This document shows positions 16,182-24,676 of a stretch of 64,000 nucleotides of DNA, one piece after another. The stretch comes from Methylotenera_A sp044228245 (GTDB lineage: Bacteria > Pseudomonadota > Gammaproteobacteria > Burkholderiales > Methylophilaceae). Position 1 is the stretch's first letter. Each line of letters begins with the position of its first letter. The position numbers and the translations under genes were made by a program. The stretch lies in the NCBI GenBank assembly GCA_044228245.1, contig JBGAVG010000002.1, positions 124,001 to 188,000 on the forward strand, written 5' to 3'. A model generated the notes under the pieces. It had not been told where the DNA came from. It did no database searches and was given only the letters and a program-made list of their open reading frames with translations.

Positions 16182-17642
16182 CTAGTGACCTGAGAGCGTT
16201 TTTTCGTACAGTTTTAAGTAAGCTTTCGCGCTGGAATCCCAGCCAATGTCCTGTTGCATGCCATTGCGCTGAATTTTTTGCCATAACGTTTTGTTTTTCC
16301 AGATGGTCAAAGCGTGTTCAATTGTGACCAAAAGTGATGCACTGCTGACATTTTTCATCACAAAGCCAGTGGCAGTATCGTTGTTAAGGGTGGTTTCATT
16401 GGTGTCGCATACCGAGTCCGCCAAGCCGCCTGTGGCGTTGACAATCGGCGGGGTACCGTAGGCCAGGCCATACAACTGGTTAAGTCCGCATGGCTCAAAG
16501 CGCGATGGCATCACAAACATGTCGCAGCCTGCCATAATGTTGTGCGAGAGATGCTCGTTATAGCCTGTAGTCATGGAAACTTGACCTGGGGTTTTTTGTG
16601 CCAAGTCATTGAAGCTGGCTTCCAGGGCTTTATCGCCACTGCCTAAAATGGCAAACTGGCAGCCTTGTGCGATAAGTTGAGGCATGATTCCGGGTAATAA
16701 ATCCAGCCCTTTTTGATGTGTGAGCCGACTCACTACGCCCAACAATGGTGCATCTGCATCAACATGAAGCCCTAGCTGCTCCTGCAGCGCTTTTTTAACT
16801 GCCGTTTTCCCAGAGAGATCGCTGGCGCTGTAGTTTTTAATGAGACTGGGGTCTTTTTCGGGCGACCATTCTTCCGTATCAATGCCATTTAAAATGCCGG
16901 TCAAATCCTCCTTGCGGATTTGCAGCAGGCCTTGCATGCCAAAACCAAAAGTTTCTGTTTGAATCTCCTGCGCATAGGTCGGGCTTACGGTGCTTAATTT
17001 GTCTGCGTAAAAAAGTCCCGCTTTCAAAAACGAAATTTGACCATGATATTCAAAGCCGCTGATTTGAAAATTTTCTACCGGGAGCTCTAATGCCTTAAGC
17101 CATCTGACATCATAGCAACCTTGAAAAGCGAGGTTATGCAGGCTTAGAATCGACTTGGTGGTGGAGAAATCCAGCAGCTTCATGTAGGCAGGCGCCAGGC
17201 CGGTTTGCCAGTCATTACACTGAATCAAGTCCGGCTGCCAATTCTGAAGCGGACTGCGCTTGCTGCAAAGCAAGCTGGCCACACGGGAAAGCACACCGAA
17301 TCTGAGCGCATTGTCCAGCCATTCAACACCATGCTTGTCGCTATATGGGCCGCCATCGCGTTCATACAGTTGCGTATTCTGAATTGCGATTACGTCGGTA
17401 TCGCTATCTGGCATTTTGCCCATTAATAGGGTACAGGTCTGGCCAAGCACTTCTATGGTAGCGACTGGTGAAACATCTCTTAGTTTTTCTAAAACTGCCC
17501 GGTAACCCGGCAGCAGTATTTTGATGTCGCCATCAAATTCTGCCAGATTGTTCAAGGCCTTAGGCAGGGCGCCGCTTACGTCGGCGAGGCCGCCTGTTTT
17601 AATGAGTGGGTAGGCTTCTGAAGTGGCAAATAAGACGCGCAA
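16182..17642 (-). CDS. glgA: Glycogen synthase
   Basis: The 486-residue GT5 glycosyltransferase adds glucose from ADP-glucose to the growing alpha-1,4-glucan. The N-terminal KTGGLADVSGALPKAL loop binds ADP-glucose; the C-terminal GT1-like half has the PSRFEPCGLNQLYGLAYGTPP motif with the catalytic Glu. The length fits bacterial GlgA. It stands apart from glgB/glgC at 26-30 kb but completes the same pathway. Its transcript ends at a clear terminator. No operator is visible upstream; crcB is divergent, 83 bases away. Confidence 0.97.
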   Translation of the reverse strand: MRVLFATSEAYPLIKTGGLADVSGALPKALNNLAEFDGDIKILLPGYRAVLEKLRDVSPVATIEVLGQTCTLLMGKMPDSDTDVIAIQNTQLYERDGGPYSDKHGVEWLDNALRFGVLSRVASLLCSKRSPLQNWQPDLIQCNDWQTGLAPAYMKLLDFSTTKSILSLHNLAFQGCYDVRWLKALELPVENFQISGFEYHGQISFLKAGLFYADKLSTVSPTYAQEIQTETFGFGMQGLLQIRKEDLTGILNGIDTEEWSPEKDPSLIKNYSASDLSGKTAVKKALQEQLGLHVDADAPLLGVVSRLTHQKGLDLLPGIMPQLIAQGCQFAILGSGDKALEASFNDLAQKTPGQVSMTTGYNEHLSHNIMAGCDMFVMPSRFEPCGLNQLYGLAYGTPPIVNATGGLADSVCDTNETTLNNDTATGFVMKNVSSASLLVTIEHALTIWKNKTLWQKIQRNGMQQDIGWDSSAKAYLKLYEKTLSGH

Positions 17643-17725
17643 AATATACCTTCTTTATCATGACGTTGATACGTTATTATAGTGCATAAACGAATGGCTA
17701 TAATATAGCCTTAGGGGGTCATAGC

Positions 17726-18109
17726 ATGGGATTGAACGGTTTTGTGGCCGTAGGGGCTGGCGCAGCACTTGGCGCCTGGCTACGTTGGGGATTGGGCATC
17801 ATGTTGAATGCGACGTTGCCTGCATTGCCACTAGGTACATTGTTGGCAAATCTGGTGGGCGGTTACTTGATGGGCTTGACGATAGGCGTGTTTGCTTTGA
17901 CTTCTAGCTTTTCGCCCGAGGTTCGGCTTTTTGTCACCACAGGCTTTCTTGGAGGATTAACCACTTTTTCCACATTCTCTGCCGAAGCGGCTACTTTGCT
18001 TGCACGCGGGCAATATGGCTGGGCAGCTGCTCATGTATTGATTCATGTATTGGGTTCGCTGGTTTTAACCGGCCTGGGCATACTTACAATACAGCTGATA
18101 AGGGGTTGA
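17726..18109 (+). CDS. crcB: Fluoride ion channel CrcB/Fluc
   Basis: The 127-residue protein has four membrane helices and acts as a dimeric fluoride exporter. Family motifs seen are GAALGAWLRWGLG, GTLLANLVGGYLMG (with the conserved Asn) and TTGFLGGLTTFSTFSAE (the pore Phe/Thr track). A strong AGGGGG ribosome site lies 7 bases before the ATG. A TATAAT at 17699-17704 could be its -10, but I find no good -35. The short leader shows no fluoride riboswitch. The DUF190 gene follows after 4 bases. Confidence 0.95.
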   Translation: MGLNGFVAVGAGAALGAWLRWGLGIMLNATLPALPLGTLLANLVGGYLMGLTIGVFALTSSFSPEVRLFVTTGFLGGLTTFSTFSAEAATLLARGQYGWAAAHVLIHVLGSLVLTGLGILTIQLIRG

Positions 18110-18113
18110 TGCG

Positions 18114-18431
18114 ATGCAAGGAATTTACCTGAAGCTATTCGTTCCAGAGACATTACGCCACCATGGCAACTTGTTATACGAGTGGATTTTGAAGCAAGCC
18201 GAAGCCATCGGCATTCCAGGTGGGTCGGCTGTACGTGCGTTGGCGGGGTTTGGCCGCAACGGGCGCTTGCATGAACAGCACTTTTTTGAATTGGCAGGTG
18301 AACTGCCGATTATCATGGAATTTTTTGCGACAGATGAAGCAATCAATCGGCTGTTGGCGTTGCTAGCGGCAGAAAATCATGCATTGTTTTACATTAAGTT
18401 TCACGCTGAAGCGGCCATTGTAGGTGAATAG
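18114..18431 (+). CDS. DUF190 family protein
   Basis: The 105-residue cytoplasmic protein belongs to DUF190, a small alpha/beta family often found beside or fused to crcB. Recognisable stretches are the N-terminal LKLFVPE and AVRALAGFGRNGRLH, the conserved loop. Four bases separate it from crcB, implying co-translation and a role linked to fluoride resistance, perhaps as a sensor or modulator; that role is inference from context. A bidirectional terminator follows. Confidence 0.88.
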   Translation: MQGIYLKLFVPETLRHHGNLLYEWILKQAEAIGIPGGSAVRALAGFGRNGRLHEQHFFELAGELPIIMEFFATDEAINRLLALLAAENHALFYIKFHAEAAIVGE

Positions 18432-18494
18432 CTGATGATACGGTGCTGCATTTTTAATGCGGCAATGTTGCCAATGACGTACTTGAAATCAATT

Positions 18495-18540
18495 AAAAAG
18501 CCCGACTAGTCTTACTAAAAGCCGGGCTTCTTAATTTTTA
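18495..18540. terminator. Bidirectional terminator between DUF190 gene and rne
   Basis: AAGCCCG (18498-18504) and CGGGCTT (18523-18529) form a seven-pair stem with an 18-base loop. Minus-strand transcripts (rne) meet five T residues right after the stem; plus-strand transcripts (crcB-DUF190) meet a weaker T-rich tract. The two operons converge here. Confidence 0.8.
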
Positions 18541-18561
18541 GAACTAACTAATTTTAATTAT

Positions 18562-21102
18562 TTATTTCTGGGTTTCCACCATCACCAGCGGTGCATCATC
18601 TGTTTTGGATTCTGCATTTTTCTTCCAGCCTGGCGCTTTACGCGGACCTTTTGGTGTTGCTGGTTCTGCCACAGGCGCGGCCATTTTTGCATCGCCTTTG
18701 GTTTCTACGAGCTGTAGGCCACTTGCGGCCAAATCGAGCGGTTTTGCCGATTTAGGTTTGCGTGCAGCAGGTTTCTTCTCGGCCTTTGCCTTTGGCGCCG
18801 TCTCTGGTACACCGGCAGTTTCAGCTATGGGCTCTGCTGATTTTGCAGCTTTTTTAGGTTTGCCAGGCGCTTTTACCGCCTCTTCAACAACAGGCTCAGA
18901 AACCAATACTGGTGCGGTCGCTACAGCATGCTCTTTTGGAGCAGGTTCATTCTGAACCAAGTCATTTGGCACAAAAGCTGGTGTGGCGGCATCTTGTTCG
19001 CGTGACATCTCACGATTTTGGTCACGGTTGGCATCGCGATTTTTGTTGCGGTTACGTCCGCCGCGGCGGCTGCGGCCGCTGCGCTCTTGACGCGGTGCCT
19101 GATTGGTATCTGCCGCGATGCTGTCAGCAGGCGTTGCTGGAGCAACTGCTTCAGCTTTCTCGACGCGGTTTTCGATGGGTCTTTCGGGACGCGGCGTACG
19201 CTCTGGACGCTGTTGACTGGCTTGCTGTGGACGTTGCCCTTGTTGCGGCCTGTCGCCACGCTCGCCAGTGCTTATATTGGCCCGATCGCGATTGCTGCGG
19301 TTGCGATTGCGGTCGCGATTGCTGCGGTTACGGGAGCTATCGCGAGCCTCGCGTGCGGTTTTGTCTTCCGCTTTTTCTTCAACCTTGACTTCGCCCGTGC
19401 CGCCCAGCCATTTTTTAATGCGGCTTAAAAATGAAGTTTTGGCTGCAGGTGCAGCAGGTTTTTCTGCCGCGGCTCTTTCTTCAACAATCGGCGCGGATGT
19501 CGCAGGCGTAATACCTTTCACCAACGCCTCGGGCGCGCTGGGTTTTGCCTCCTCGCTCAGACTGCGCACATAAGCAGTTTCGGCAGGCAATTCCACCATT
19601 TTATAGCTGGCCTGCGCGGTTTCTTCGTTAACATCATCATGCTTGATGCGTGTGATGCTGTAGTTTGGCGTTTCCATATGGATATTTGGAATCAATATCA
19701 CTTCCACGCCCATACGCTGCTCGATTTTATGAATATCAGCGCGTTTTTCGTTGAGCAGGAAGGTGGCGGCTTCAACCGGCAATTGCACCTGAATAATCGC
19801 GCTGTTGTCTTTCATGGCTTCTTCTTGTGTAATGCGCAAGATATGCAATGCGGTAGACTCGATGCCGCGGATATGTCCGGTGCCGCTGCAACGCGGGCAA
19901 GCGGCATGGTTGGTTTCGCCTAGGCTTGGGCGCAAGCGCTGGCGTGACAGTTCAAGCAAACCAAAGCGTGAAATTTTGCCGGTCTGTACGCGCGCACGGT
20001 CAGCGTGCAGGGCATCGCGCAAGGCGTTCTCTACCTCGCGCTGGTTGCGCTGGCTTTCCATATCGATAAAATCGATTACTACCAAGCCGCCCAAATCGCG
20101 CAAACGCAATTGGCGCGCAACTTCTTCTGCGGCTTCCAGATTGGTGTTAAAAGCGGTTTGTTCGATGTCACTGCCTTTGATTGAGCGGCCAGAGTTCACG
20201 TCGACAGACACCAGCGCCTCGGTATGGTCAATCACAATGGCGCCGCCGGAAGGCAAGCGGACTTCACGTGAAAAAGCGGATTCGATCTGGTGTTCGATTT
20301 GAAAGCGCGAAAATAGCGGCACTTCATCCTGATACAGTTTTACACGGGTCACATTGCCTGGCATCACATGGTTCATGAATTGCACGGCCTGTTCATAAAC
20401 ATCAGGCGTATCGATTAAGATCTCACCAATGTCCGCGCTGAAATAATCACGGATCGCGCGAATGACCAGACTGCCTTCCTGATAGATCAGAAACGCGCCG
20501 GCCTGGATATGCGAGGCTTCCTCTACGGCGGTCCAAAGCTGCGTAAGGTAATTCAGATCCCACTGCAGTTCTTCTGCAGTACGGCCAATACCGGCGGTAC
20601 GTGCGATGATGCTCATGCCTTTCGGCACTTCCAGTTGCGCCATCACGTCGCGCAGCTCGTTGCGGTCCTCGCCCTCGATACGGCGCGAAACGCCACCACC
20701 TCGCGGATTGTTCGGCATCAATACCAGATAGCGGCCTGCTAAAGAGATGAAAGTGGTAAGCGCTGCGCCCTTGTTGCCGCGTTCATCTTTATCGACTTGA
20801 ACGATGAGTTCCTGGCCTTCTTTAATCACGTCTTGAATGCGGGTTTTACCGCCTTCGGATTTGTCCGAGAAATAGCTGCGGGAAATTTCCTTGAAGGGTA
20901 AAAAGCCGTGACGTTCGGTACCGTAATCAACAAATGCGGCTTCTAGTGAAGGCTCTACCCGGGTGATGACACCTTTGTAAATATTGCCTTTGCGCTGTTC
21001 TTTTCCAGCGTGTTCGATGTCCAGATCAACAAGCTTTTGCCCATCGACAATCGCAACGCGTAATTCTTCCGATTGCGTTGCATTAAATAACATGCGTTTC
21101 AT
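18562..21102 (-). CDS. rne: Ribonuclease E
   Basis: The 846-residue endoribonuclease initiates mRNA decay and processes rRNA and tRNA precursors. The catalytic half (1-about 510) has the S1 domain near residues 38-120, the DNase I-like part with VVIDFIDM, and the zinc-link CPRC motif near 405 that joins dimers. The C-terminal half is disordered: an Arg/Asn/Asp-rich RNA-binding stretch (RNRSNRDRNRNRSNRDR) and a Lys/Ala/Pro-rich tail, as expected for a degradosome scaffold. The start has a GGAG ribosome site partly inside a small hairpin. The long leader before the divergent rluC gene matches the arrangement in E. coli. Confidence 0.97.
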   Translation of the reverse strand: MKRMLFNATQSEELRVAIVDGQKLVDLDIEHAGKEQRKGNIYKGVITRVEPSLEAAFVDYGTERHGFLPFKEISRSYFSDKSEGGKTRIQDVIKEGQELIVQVDKDERGNKGAALTTFISLAGRYLVLMPNNPRGGGVSRRIEGEDRNELRDVMAQLEVPKGMSIIARTAGIGRTAEELQWDLNYLTQLWTAVEEASHIQAGAFLIYQEGSLVIRAIRDYFSADIGEILIDTPDVYEQAVQFMNHVMPGNVTRVKLYQDEVPLFSRFQIEHQIESAFSREVRLPSGGAIVIDHTEALVSVDVNSGRSIKGSDIEQTAFNTNLEAAEEVARQLRLRDLGGLVVIDFIDMESQRNQREVENALRDALHADRARVQTGKISRFGLLELSRQRLRPSLGETNHAACPRCSGTGHIRGIESTALHILRITQEEAMKDNSAIIQVQLPVEAATFLLNEKRADIHKIEQRMGVEVILIPNIHMETPNYSITRIKHDDVNEETAQASYKMVELPAETAYVRSLSEEAKPSAPEALVKGITPATSAPIVEERAAAEKPAAPAAKTSFLSRIKKWLGGTGEVKVEEKAEDKTAREARDSSRNRSNRDRNRNRSNRDRANISTGERGDRPQQGQRPQQASQQRPERTPRPERPIENRVEKAEAVAPATPADSIAADTNQAPRQERSGRSRRGGRNRNKNRDANRDQNREMSREQDAATPAFVPNDLVQNEPAPKEHAVATAPVLVSEPVVEEAVKAPGKPKKAAKSAEPIAETAGVPETAPKAKAEKKPAARKPKSAKPLDLAASGLQLVETKGDAKMAAPVAEPATPKGPRKAPGWKKNAESKTDDAPLVMVETQK

Positions 21103-21599
21103 TGTGTGCTCCCGCGCTCATGCGGGCAGACATGTTGTACTTTAGGATTAAAGTTCTGAAGTTGTGATTTCACCCAGACATGGTCTAAGTTATGTTTTAA
21201 TCGTGCGTCTTATATGGCGCAACACGATGCAGCTGAAATCATCCGTGCCTGCAGAAAAAGCTGGCATTACAAATCGCGAAGAGCTTCTACGATTTTTCGA
21301 TTGATTAAATATGGTTTTGCTACATCTTAAAATATATGCCGACGTTTGATTTTTCTCATACCTTTATCAACACAGGGGCATAAATCCGTTAAAATTCTGT
21401 CTTCAGTAACTTTAGTCGCGTTTATGTTTATTTGTCTGCGGCGGCTAGAGCGCAATTTTTTTATCGCTACTTTAAATATGGCGAGCGGTATTAGCCAAGT
21501 ATTTTTTGTCACGTTTAGCTGTTATTGAGATACGCTAAAGCGATTTAGATTCAATAACATGCTAAGTATAGGCGTTATCGCCCATTTTAGCAAAATATA
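21103..21599 (-). promoter_or_regulatory. rne leader / rne-rluC divergent intergenic region
   Basis: This 497-base non-coding gap separates rne and rluC. On the rne-sense strand, a CCCGC/GCGGG hairpin (21111-21126) includes part of the rne GGGAG ribosome site. Further up, AAATCG (21271-21276) and CGATTT (21290-21295), with an inner GAAG/CTTC pair, make a strong hairpin. Near rluC, GCTAA/TTAGC and GGCG/CGCC nest at 21561-21591. RNase E is known in E. coli to regulate itself through hairpins in its 5' leader. I see no convincing promoter hexamers and no good small gene here. Confidence 0.5.
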
Positions 21600-22634
21600 A
21601 TGTCAGGCAACTTAAAGTTAAGCAAAATGATGATGCAAACAGAGCGAAATAAAATGATAGGCGCACATGCGGTTGCCAATTTAACCGTTGATGAGGCGAG
21701 CGATGGGCAGCGCATTGACAATTTCCTCGCCAAGACACTTAAAGGCGTGCCCAAAAGCCATATTTACCGCATTTTGCGCAGCGGTGAAGTGCGCGTCAAC
21801 AAGGGCCGCATTGATGCTTCGTACAAACTTGTTCTGGGCGATGTCGTGCGCGTGCCGCCGATACGCGTCGCAACCAGTGAAAAGGAAGTGATGAATGCGC
21901 CAGCAACAGCAGTATTAGAAAAAACCATTATTTTCGAAGACGATGCGCTATTGGTGATTGATAAACCCGCAGGGTTTGCAGTGCACGGTGGCAGTGGTGT
22001 GAGCCGCGGCGTAATTGAACAACTGCGGCTGGAGCGCCCCAAAGCGAAATTTCTGGAATTGGTGCACCGGTTGGACCGCGAAACTTCAGGCGTGCTCTTG
22101 CTCGCCAAAAAGCGCGCGGCATTGGTGGCTTTGCATGAGGCAATTCGCAACAACCAAACCGATAAGCGCTATTTAATGCTGGTTGCAGGCGAGTGGACTG
22201 AAAAAAAGAAACGCGTGATTCTGGATTTGCAAAAATATGTATTGCCTAATGGTGAGCGCCGCGTGAATGTAGTAACTGACAAAAGCAAGGATAAATATGG
22301 TGAGGCGCAAGTTTCAGAAACTATTTTCTATCTGAAACAGCATTTTTCCGGGTTCAGTTTGCTTGAGGCGCAGCTTGTCACAGGACGCACCCACCAGCTT
22401 CGCGTGCAGTTGGCGCATCTGGGTTTCCCGATTGTCGGGGATGACAAGTATGGCGACTTTGCGCTCAACAAATCGCTGGTAAAAAAAGGCTTAAAACGCA
22501 TGTTTTTACATTCGGCTGAAACAAATCTGCGGCATCCTGTGTCTGGAGAGAAATTGAGATTAGTAGCGCCTTTGCCGGTTGAATTACAAAGATTTATCGA
22601 AAAACTGGAAAAGGGTGGTGAAGGTAATGGCTAA
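21600..22634 (+). CDS. rluC: 23S rRNA pseudouridine synthase RluC
   Basis: This enzyme makes pseudouridines in 23S rRNA (955, 2504 and 2580 in E. coli numbering). An S4 RNA-binding domain (about 33-95; VPKSHIYRILRSGEVRVNKGR) precedes the RluA-type catalytic domain with HRLDRETSG, whose Asp is the nucleophile, and GRTHQLRVQLAH. The 344-residue length includes a short N-terminal extension; starts at 21627-21633 or 21654 are also possible, since no candidate has a strong ribosome site. Its divergence from rne is the arrangement found in E. coli. A phosphatase gene overlaps its end. Confidence 0.93.
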   Translation: MSGNLKLSKMMMQTERNKMIGAHAVANLTVDEASDGQRIDNFLAKTLKGVPKSHIYRILRSGEVRVNKGRIDASYKLVLGDVVRVPPIRVATSEKEVMNAPATAVLEKTIIFEDDALLVIDKPAGFAVHGGSGVSRGVIEQLRLERPKAKFLELVHRLDRETSGVLLLAKKRAALVALHEAIRNNQTDKRYLMLVAGEWTEKKKRVILDLQKYVLPNGERRVNVVTDKSKDKYGEAQVSETIFYLKQHFSGFSLLEAQLVTGRTHQLRVQLAHLGFPIVGDDKYGDFALNKSLVKKGLKRMFLHSAETNLRHPVSGEKLRLVAPLPVELQRFIEKLEKGGEGNG

Positions 22635-23283
22635 ACAGTTTGATTTAATCGTATGGGATTGGGATGGTACGCTGGCTGATTCCGCTGGCATGATTACCCA
22701 CGCCATTGTAGATGCGGCCACTCAGGTGGGGCTACCCGCGCTGAGCCCGGATGCGGCGCGCAATATCATCGGGCTTGGGCTGAGAGAGTCTATTCATGCG
22801 TTGTACGGTGATATTCCCGCGGATCAGGCGCAAGCCCTGGCCGCACAATACAGTGCGAACTATTATGCAGGCGAGCAGGCGATTCCCTTGTTCGGCGGGG
22901 CAAAAGAAACCATTATCGAGCTTAACCGGCGCGGCTATAAACTGGCCGTTGCGACAGGCAAGGGCAGGCGCGGGTTAAATCTGGCCTTGCAGCATTGCGG
23001 TCTGGGTGGTTACTTCCATGCTACACGCACTATGGACGAGTGTTTTTCCAAACCGCATCCGCAAATGCTGGAGGAAATCATGGATGCTTGCGTAATTCCC
23101 CCCGAACGAACTTTGATGATCGGCGATACCAGCTATGATTTGCAGATGGCCAAAAATGCTGATGTGCAAGCAGTTGCAGTGACCTATGGGGCGCAATCAC
23201 ATGATAAATTATTGAGTTACAATAGCATTGAAATATTCCACCAGTTTGATGAGTTAAGCGCCTGGTTATTGACCCATGCATAA
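22627..23283 (+). CDS. HAD-superfamily phosphatase (phosphoglycolate phosphatase-like)
   Basis: The 218-residue hydrolase has HAD motif I DWDGTLAD (the nucleophile Asp), motif II in VATGK, the Lys in FSKPHP and motif IV IGDTSYDLQMA. The cap sits after motif I, as in the phosphoglycolate phosphatase group. The true substrate is not deducible. ATG 22627 overlaps the rluC stop by 8 bases, and its own end overlaps the Rieske gene by 8 bases, so rluC, phosphatase, Rieske protein and S49 protease form one operon. This order is seen in other betaproteobacteria. Confidence 0.92.
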   Translation: MAKQFDLIVWDWDGTLADSAGMITHAIVDAATQVGLPALSPDAARNIIGLGLRESIHALYGDIPADQAQALAAQYSANYYAGEQAIPLFGGAKETIIELNRRGYKLAVATGKGRRGLNLALQHCGLGGYFHATRTMDECFSKPHPQMLEEIMDACVIPPERTLMIGDTSYDLQMAKNADVQAVAVTYGAQSHDKLLSYNSIEIFHQFDELSAWLLTHA

Positions 23284-23647
23284 AAACACTATTGTTTTAG
23301 ATAGCCGCGATTTGCACGAGAAATCCTTAGGTCTGCGTTTCCCCTTGCCGCAGTTAGGAGAATTCGCCACCGGTTTTGTGGTGCGCTATCAAGGCAAGGC
23401 GCATGCCTATGTGAATCAGTGTGCGCATGTGCCTGTCGAGCTGGACTGGAATGAAGGTGAATTTTTTACAGTAGGTAAAGATTATCTGATCTGTGCCACG
23501 CATGGCGCGCATTATCGGCCTGATAACGGTTTTTGCGTGATGGGGCCATGCAAAGGCAAAAGCTTGCAAATGCTGCCTGTTACCGAGCAGAACCAGCAAA
23601 TTATCATTCATATTGACCAGCTTCATCCATTACATAGAAAACCTTGA
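23276..23647 (+). CDS. Rieske [2Fe-2S] ferredoxin-like protein
   Basis: The 123-residue soluble protein has a single Rieske domain. The cluster ligands appear as CAH (about residues 49-51) and CATH (about 77-80), followed by a GxxCxxGPC-like loop (GFCVMGPCKG). There is no signal peptide or oxygenase domain, so it is a stand-alone electron carrier with unknown partner. It overlaps the phosphatase gene by 8 bases and precedes the S49 peptidase by 12. Confidence 0.9.
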   Translation: MHKNTIVLDSRDLHEKSLGLRFPLPQLGEFATGFVVRYQGKAHAYVNQCAHVPVELDWNEGEFFTVGKDYLICATHGAHYRPDNGFCVMGPCKGKSLQMLPVTEQNQQIIIHIDQLHPLHRKP

Positions 23648-23659
23648 TAGGAAAATAGC

Positions 23660-24613
23660 ATGTCTGAGCAGAACGAACCGTCACATAGTAACTGGCAACA
23701 GAAAACCATAGAAAAACTATTATTATCAGGGTTGAAGGAACAGCAAATCGCGCGCCGCTGGAGCATCTTTTTTAAGGCGCTTACCTTCGGCTATCTTTTT
23801 CTATTGTTGATTGTGGTATTGGGGGTATTTGGTGGAAAAAACGTGGCTGGTCCGCATGCGGCCTTGATTGATATTAATGGCGTGATTGAGGCGGGCGGAG
23901 AGGTTAACGCGGATGCTGTGATCAACAGCTTGAACGATGCTTACGACAGCATCGGCACCAAAGGCATTATTTTGCGTTTTAACACACCGGGCGGCAGTCC
24001 GGTGCAGGCCGGCATCATCAACGATGAAATCATGCGCCAAAAGAAACTGCATCCTAAAATTCCGGTATATGGCGTGGTGGAAGACATTTGCGCTTCCGGC
24101 GGCTATTACATTGCCGTAGCAACGGATAAGATTTATGTGGATAAAGCCAGCATCGTCGGCTCGATTGGCGTGCTGATGGATGGCTACGGATTTACCGAAG
24201 TGATGAAAAAAGTAGGCGTAGAACGCAGGCTAATGACTGCAGGTGAAAACAAGGCCATGCTGGACCCTTTTTCACCAGTCAATCCCAAGCACCAGGCGTT
24301 GGCGCAAACCATGCTGAATGAAGTGCATGAGCAGTTTAAGAACGTAGTGAGAAAGGGCAGGGGCGCACGCTTAAAAGAAACGCCGGAGGTGTTCAGCGGC
24401 CTGTTCTGGAGCGGTGAACAAAGCATCAAGCTGGGTCTTGCCGATGCGCTGGGCAGTGCCGATTATGTTGCGCGTGAGGTGATCAAGCAGGACGAGATTG
24501 TTGATTATACCTACCAGGAAACAATGATGGACCGCTTTGCCAAACGCCTGGGTGCGGGTGTGGCCAAGGCGGTTGGCATAGATACGATAATGAAGGGGAT
24601 GCAGTTGAGGTGA
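23660..24613 (+). CDS. sppA: S49 family peptidase (SppA-like)
   Basis: The 317-residue membrane-anchored serine protease resembles short-form signal peptide peptidase. A hydrophobic segment lies at about 37-58, with the active site facing the periplasm. The nucleophile Ser is in ICASGGYYIA, and the following SIVGSIGVL is a family hallmark. The catalytic Lys would lie in the region AGENKAMLDPF. It closes the rluC operon; a perfect hairpin lies just after its stop. Confidence 0.93.
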   Translation: MSEQNEPSHSNWQQKTIEKLLLSGLKEQQIARRWSIFFKALTFGYLFLLLIVVLGVFGGKNVAGPHAALIDINGVIEAGGEVNADAVINSLNDAYDSIGTKGIILRFNTPGGSPVQAGIINDEIMRQKKLHPKIPVYGVVEDICASGGYYIAVATDKIYVDKASIVGSIGVLMDGYGFTEVMKKVGVERRLMTAGENKAMLDPFSPVNPKHQALAQTMLNEVHEQFKNVVRKGRGARLKETPEVFSGLFWSGEQSIKLGLADALGSADYVAREVIKQDEIVDYTYQETMMDRFAKRLGAGVAKAVGIDTIMKGMQLR

Positions 24614-24619
24614 TGTTGG

Positions 24620-24654
24620 CTGCCCACACCATCAACCAATTGAAGTGTGGGCAG
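24620..24654. terminator. Hairpin between convergent sppA and pgi
   Basis: CTGCCCACAC (24620-24629) and GTGTGGGCAG (24645-24654) are a perfect ten-base inverted repeat with a 15-base loop, 6 bases past the sppA stop. There is no T tract on either side, so it is a weak or factor-assisted terminator, or a 3'-end stabiliser. Confidence 0.5.
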
Positions 24655-24676
24655 AAAGCTGGCCGATGTGGCTTTG

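Noticed and set aside
17643..17725. Fluoride riboswitch upstream of crcB
   Set aside because: The interval is short and I cannot find the conserved motif or pairing; left as not seen.
18912..19573. Several plus-strand frames of 100-158 codons rich in Ala, Leu and Cys
   Set aside because: They mirror the low-complexity Arg/Asn-rich C-terminal half of rne.
21327..21512. 61-codon minus-strand frame in the rne leader
   Set aside because: No good ribosome site, unusual Arg/Lys-rich composition and no lipobox, helix or domain; more likely chance in a long leader.
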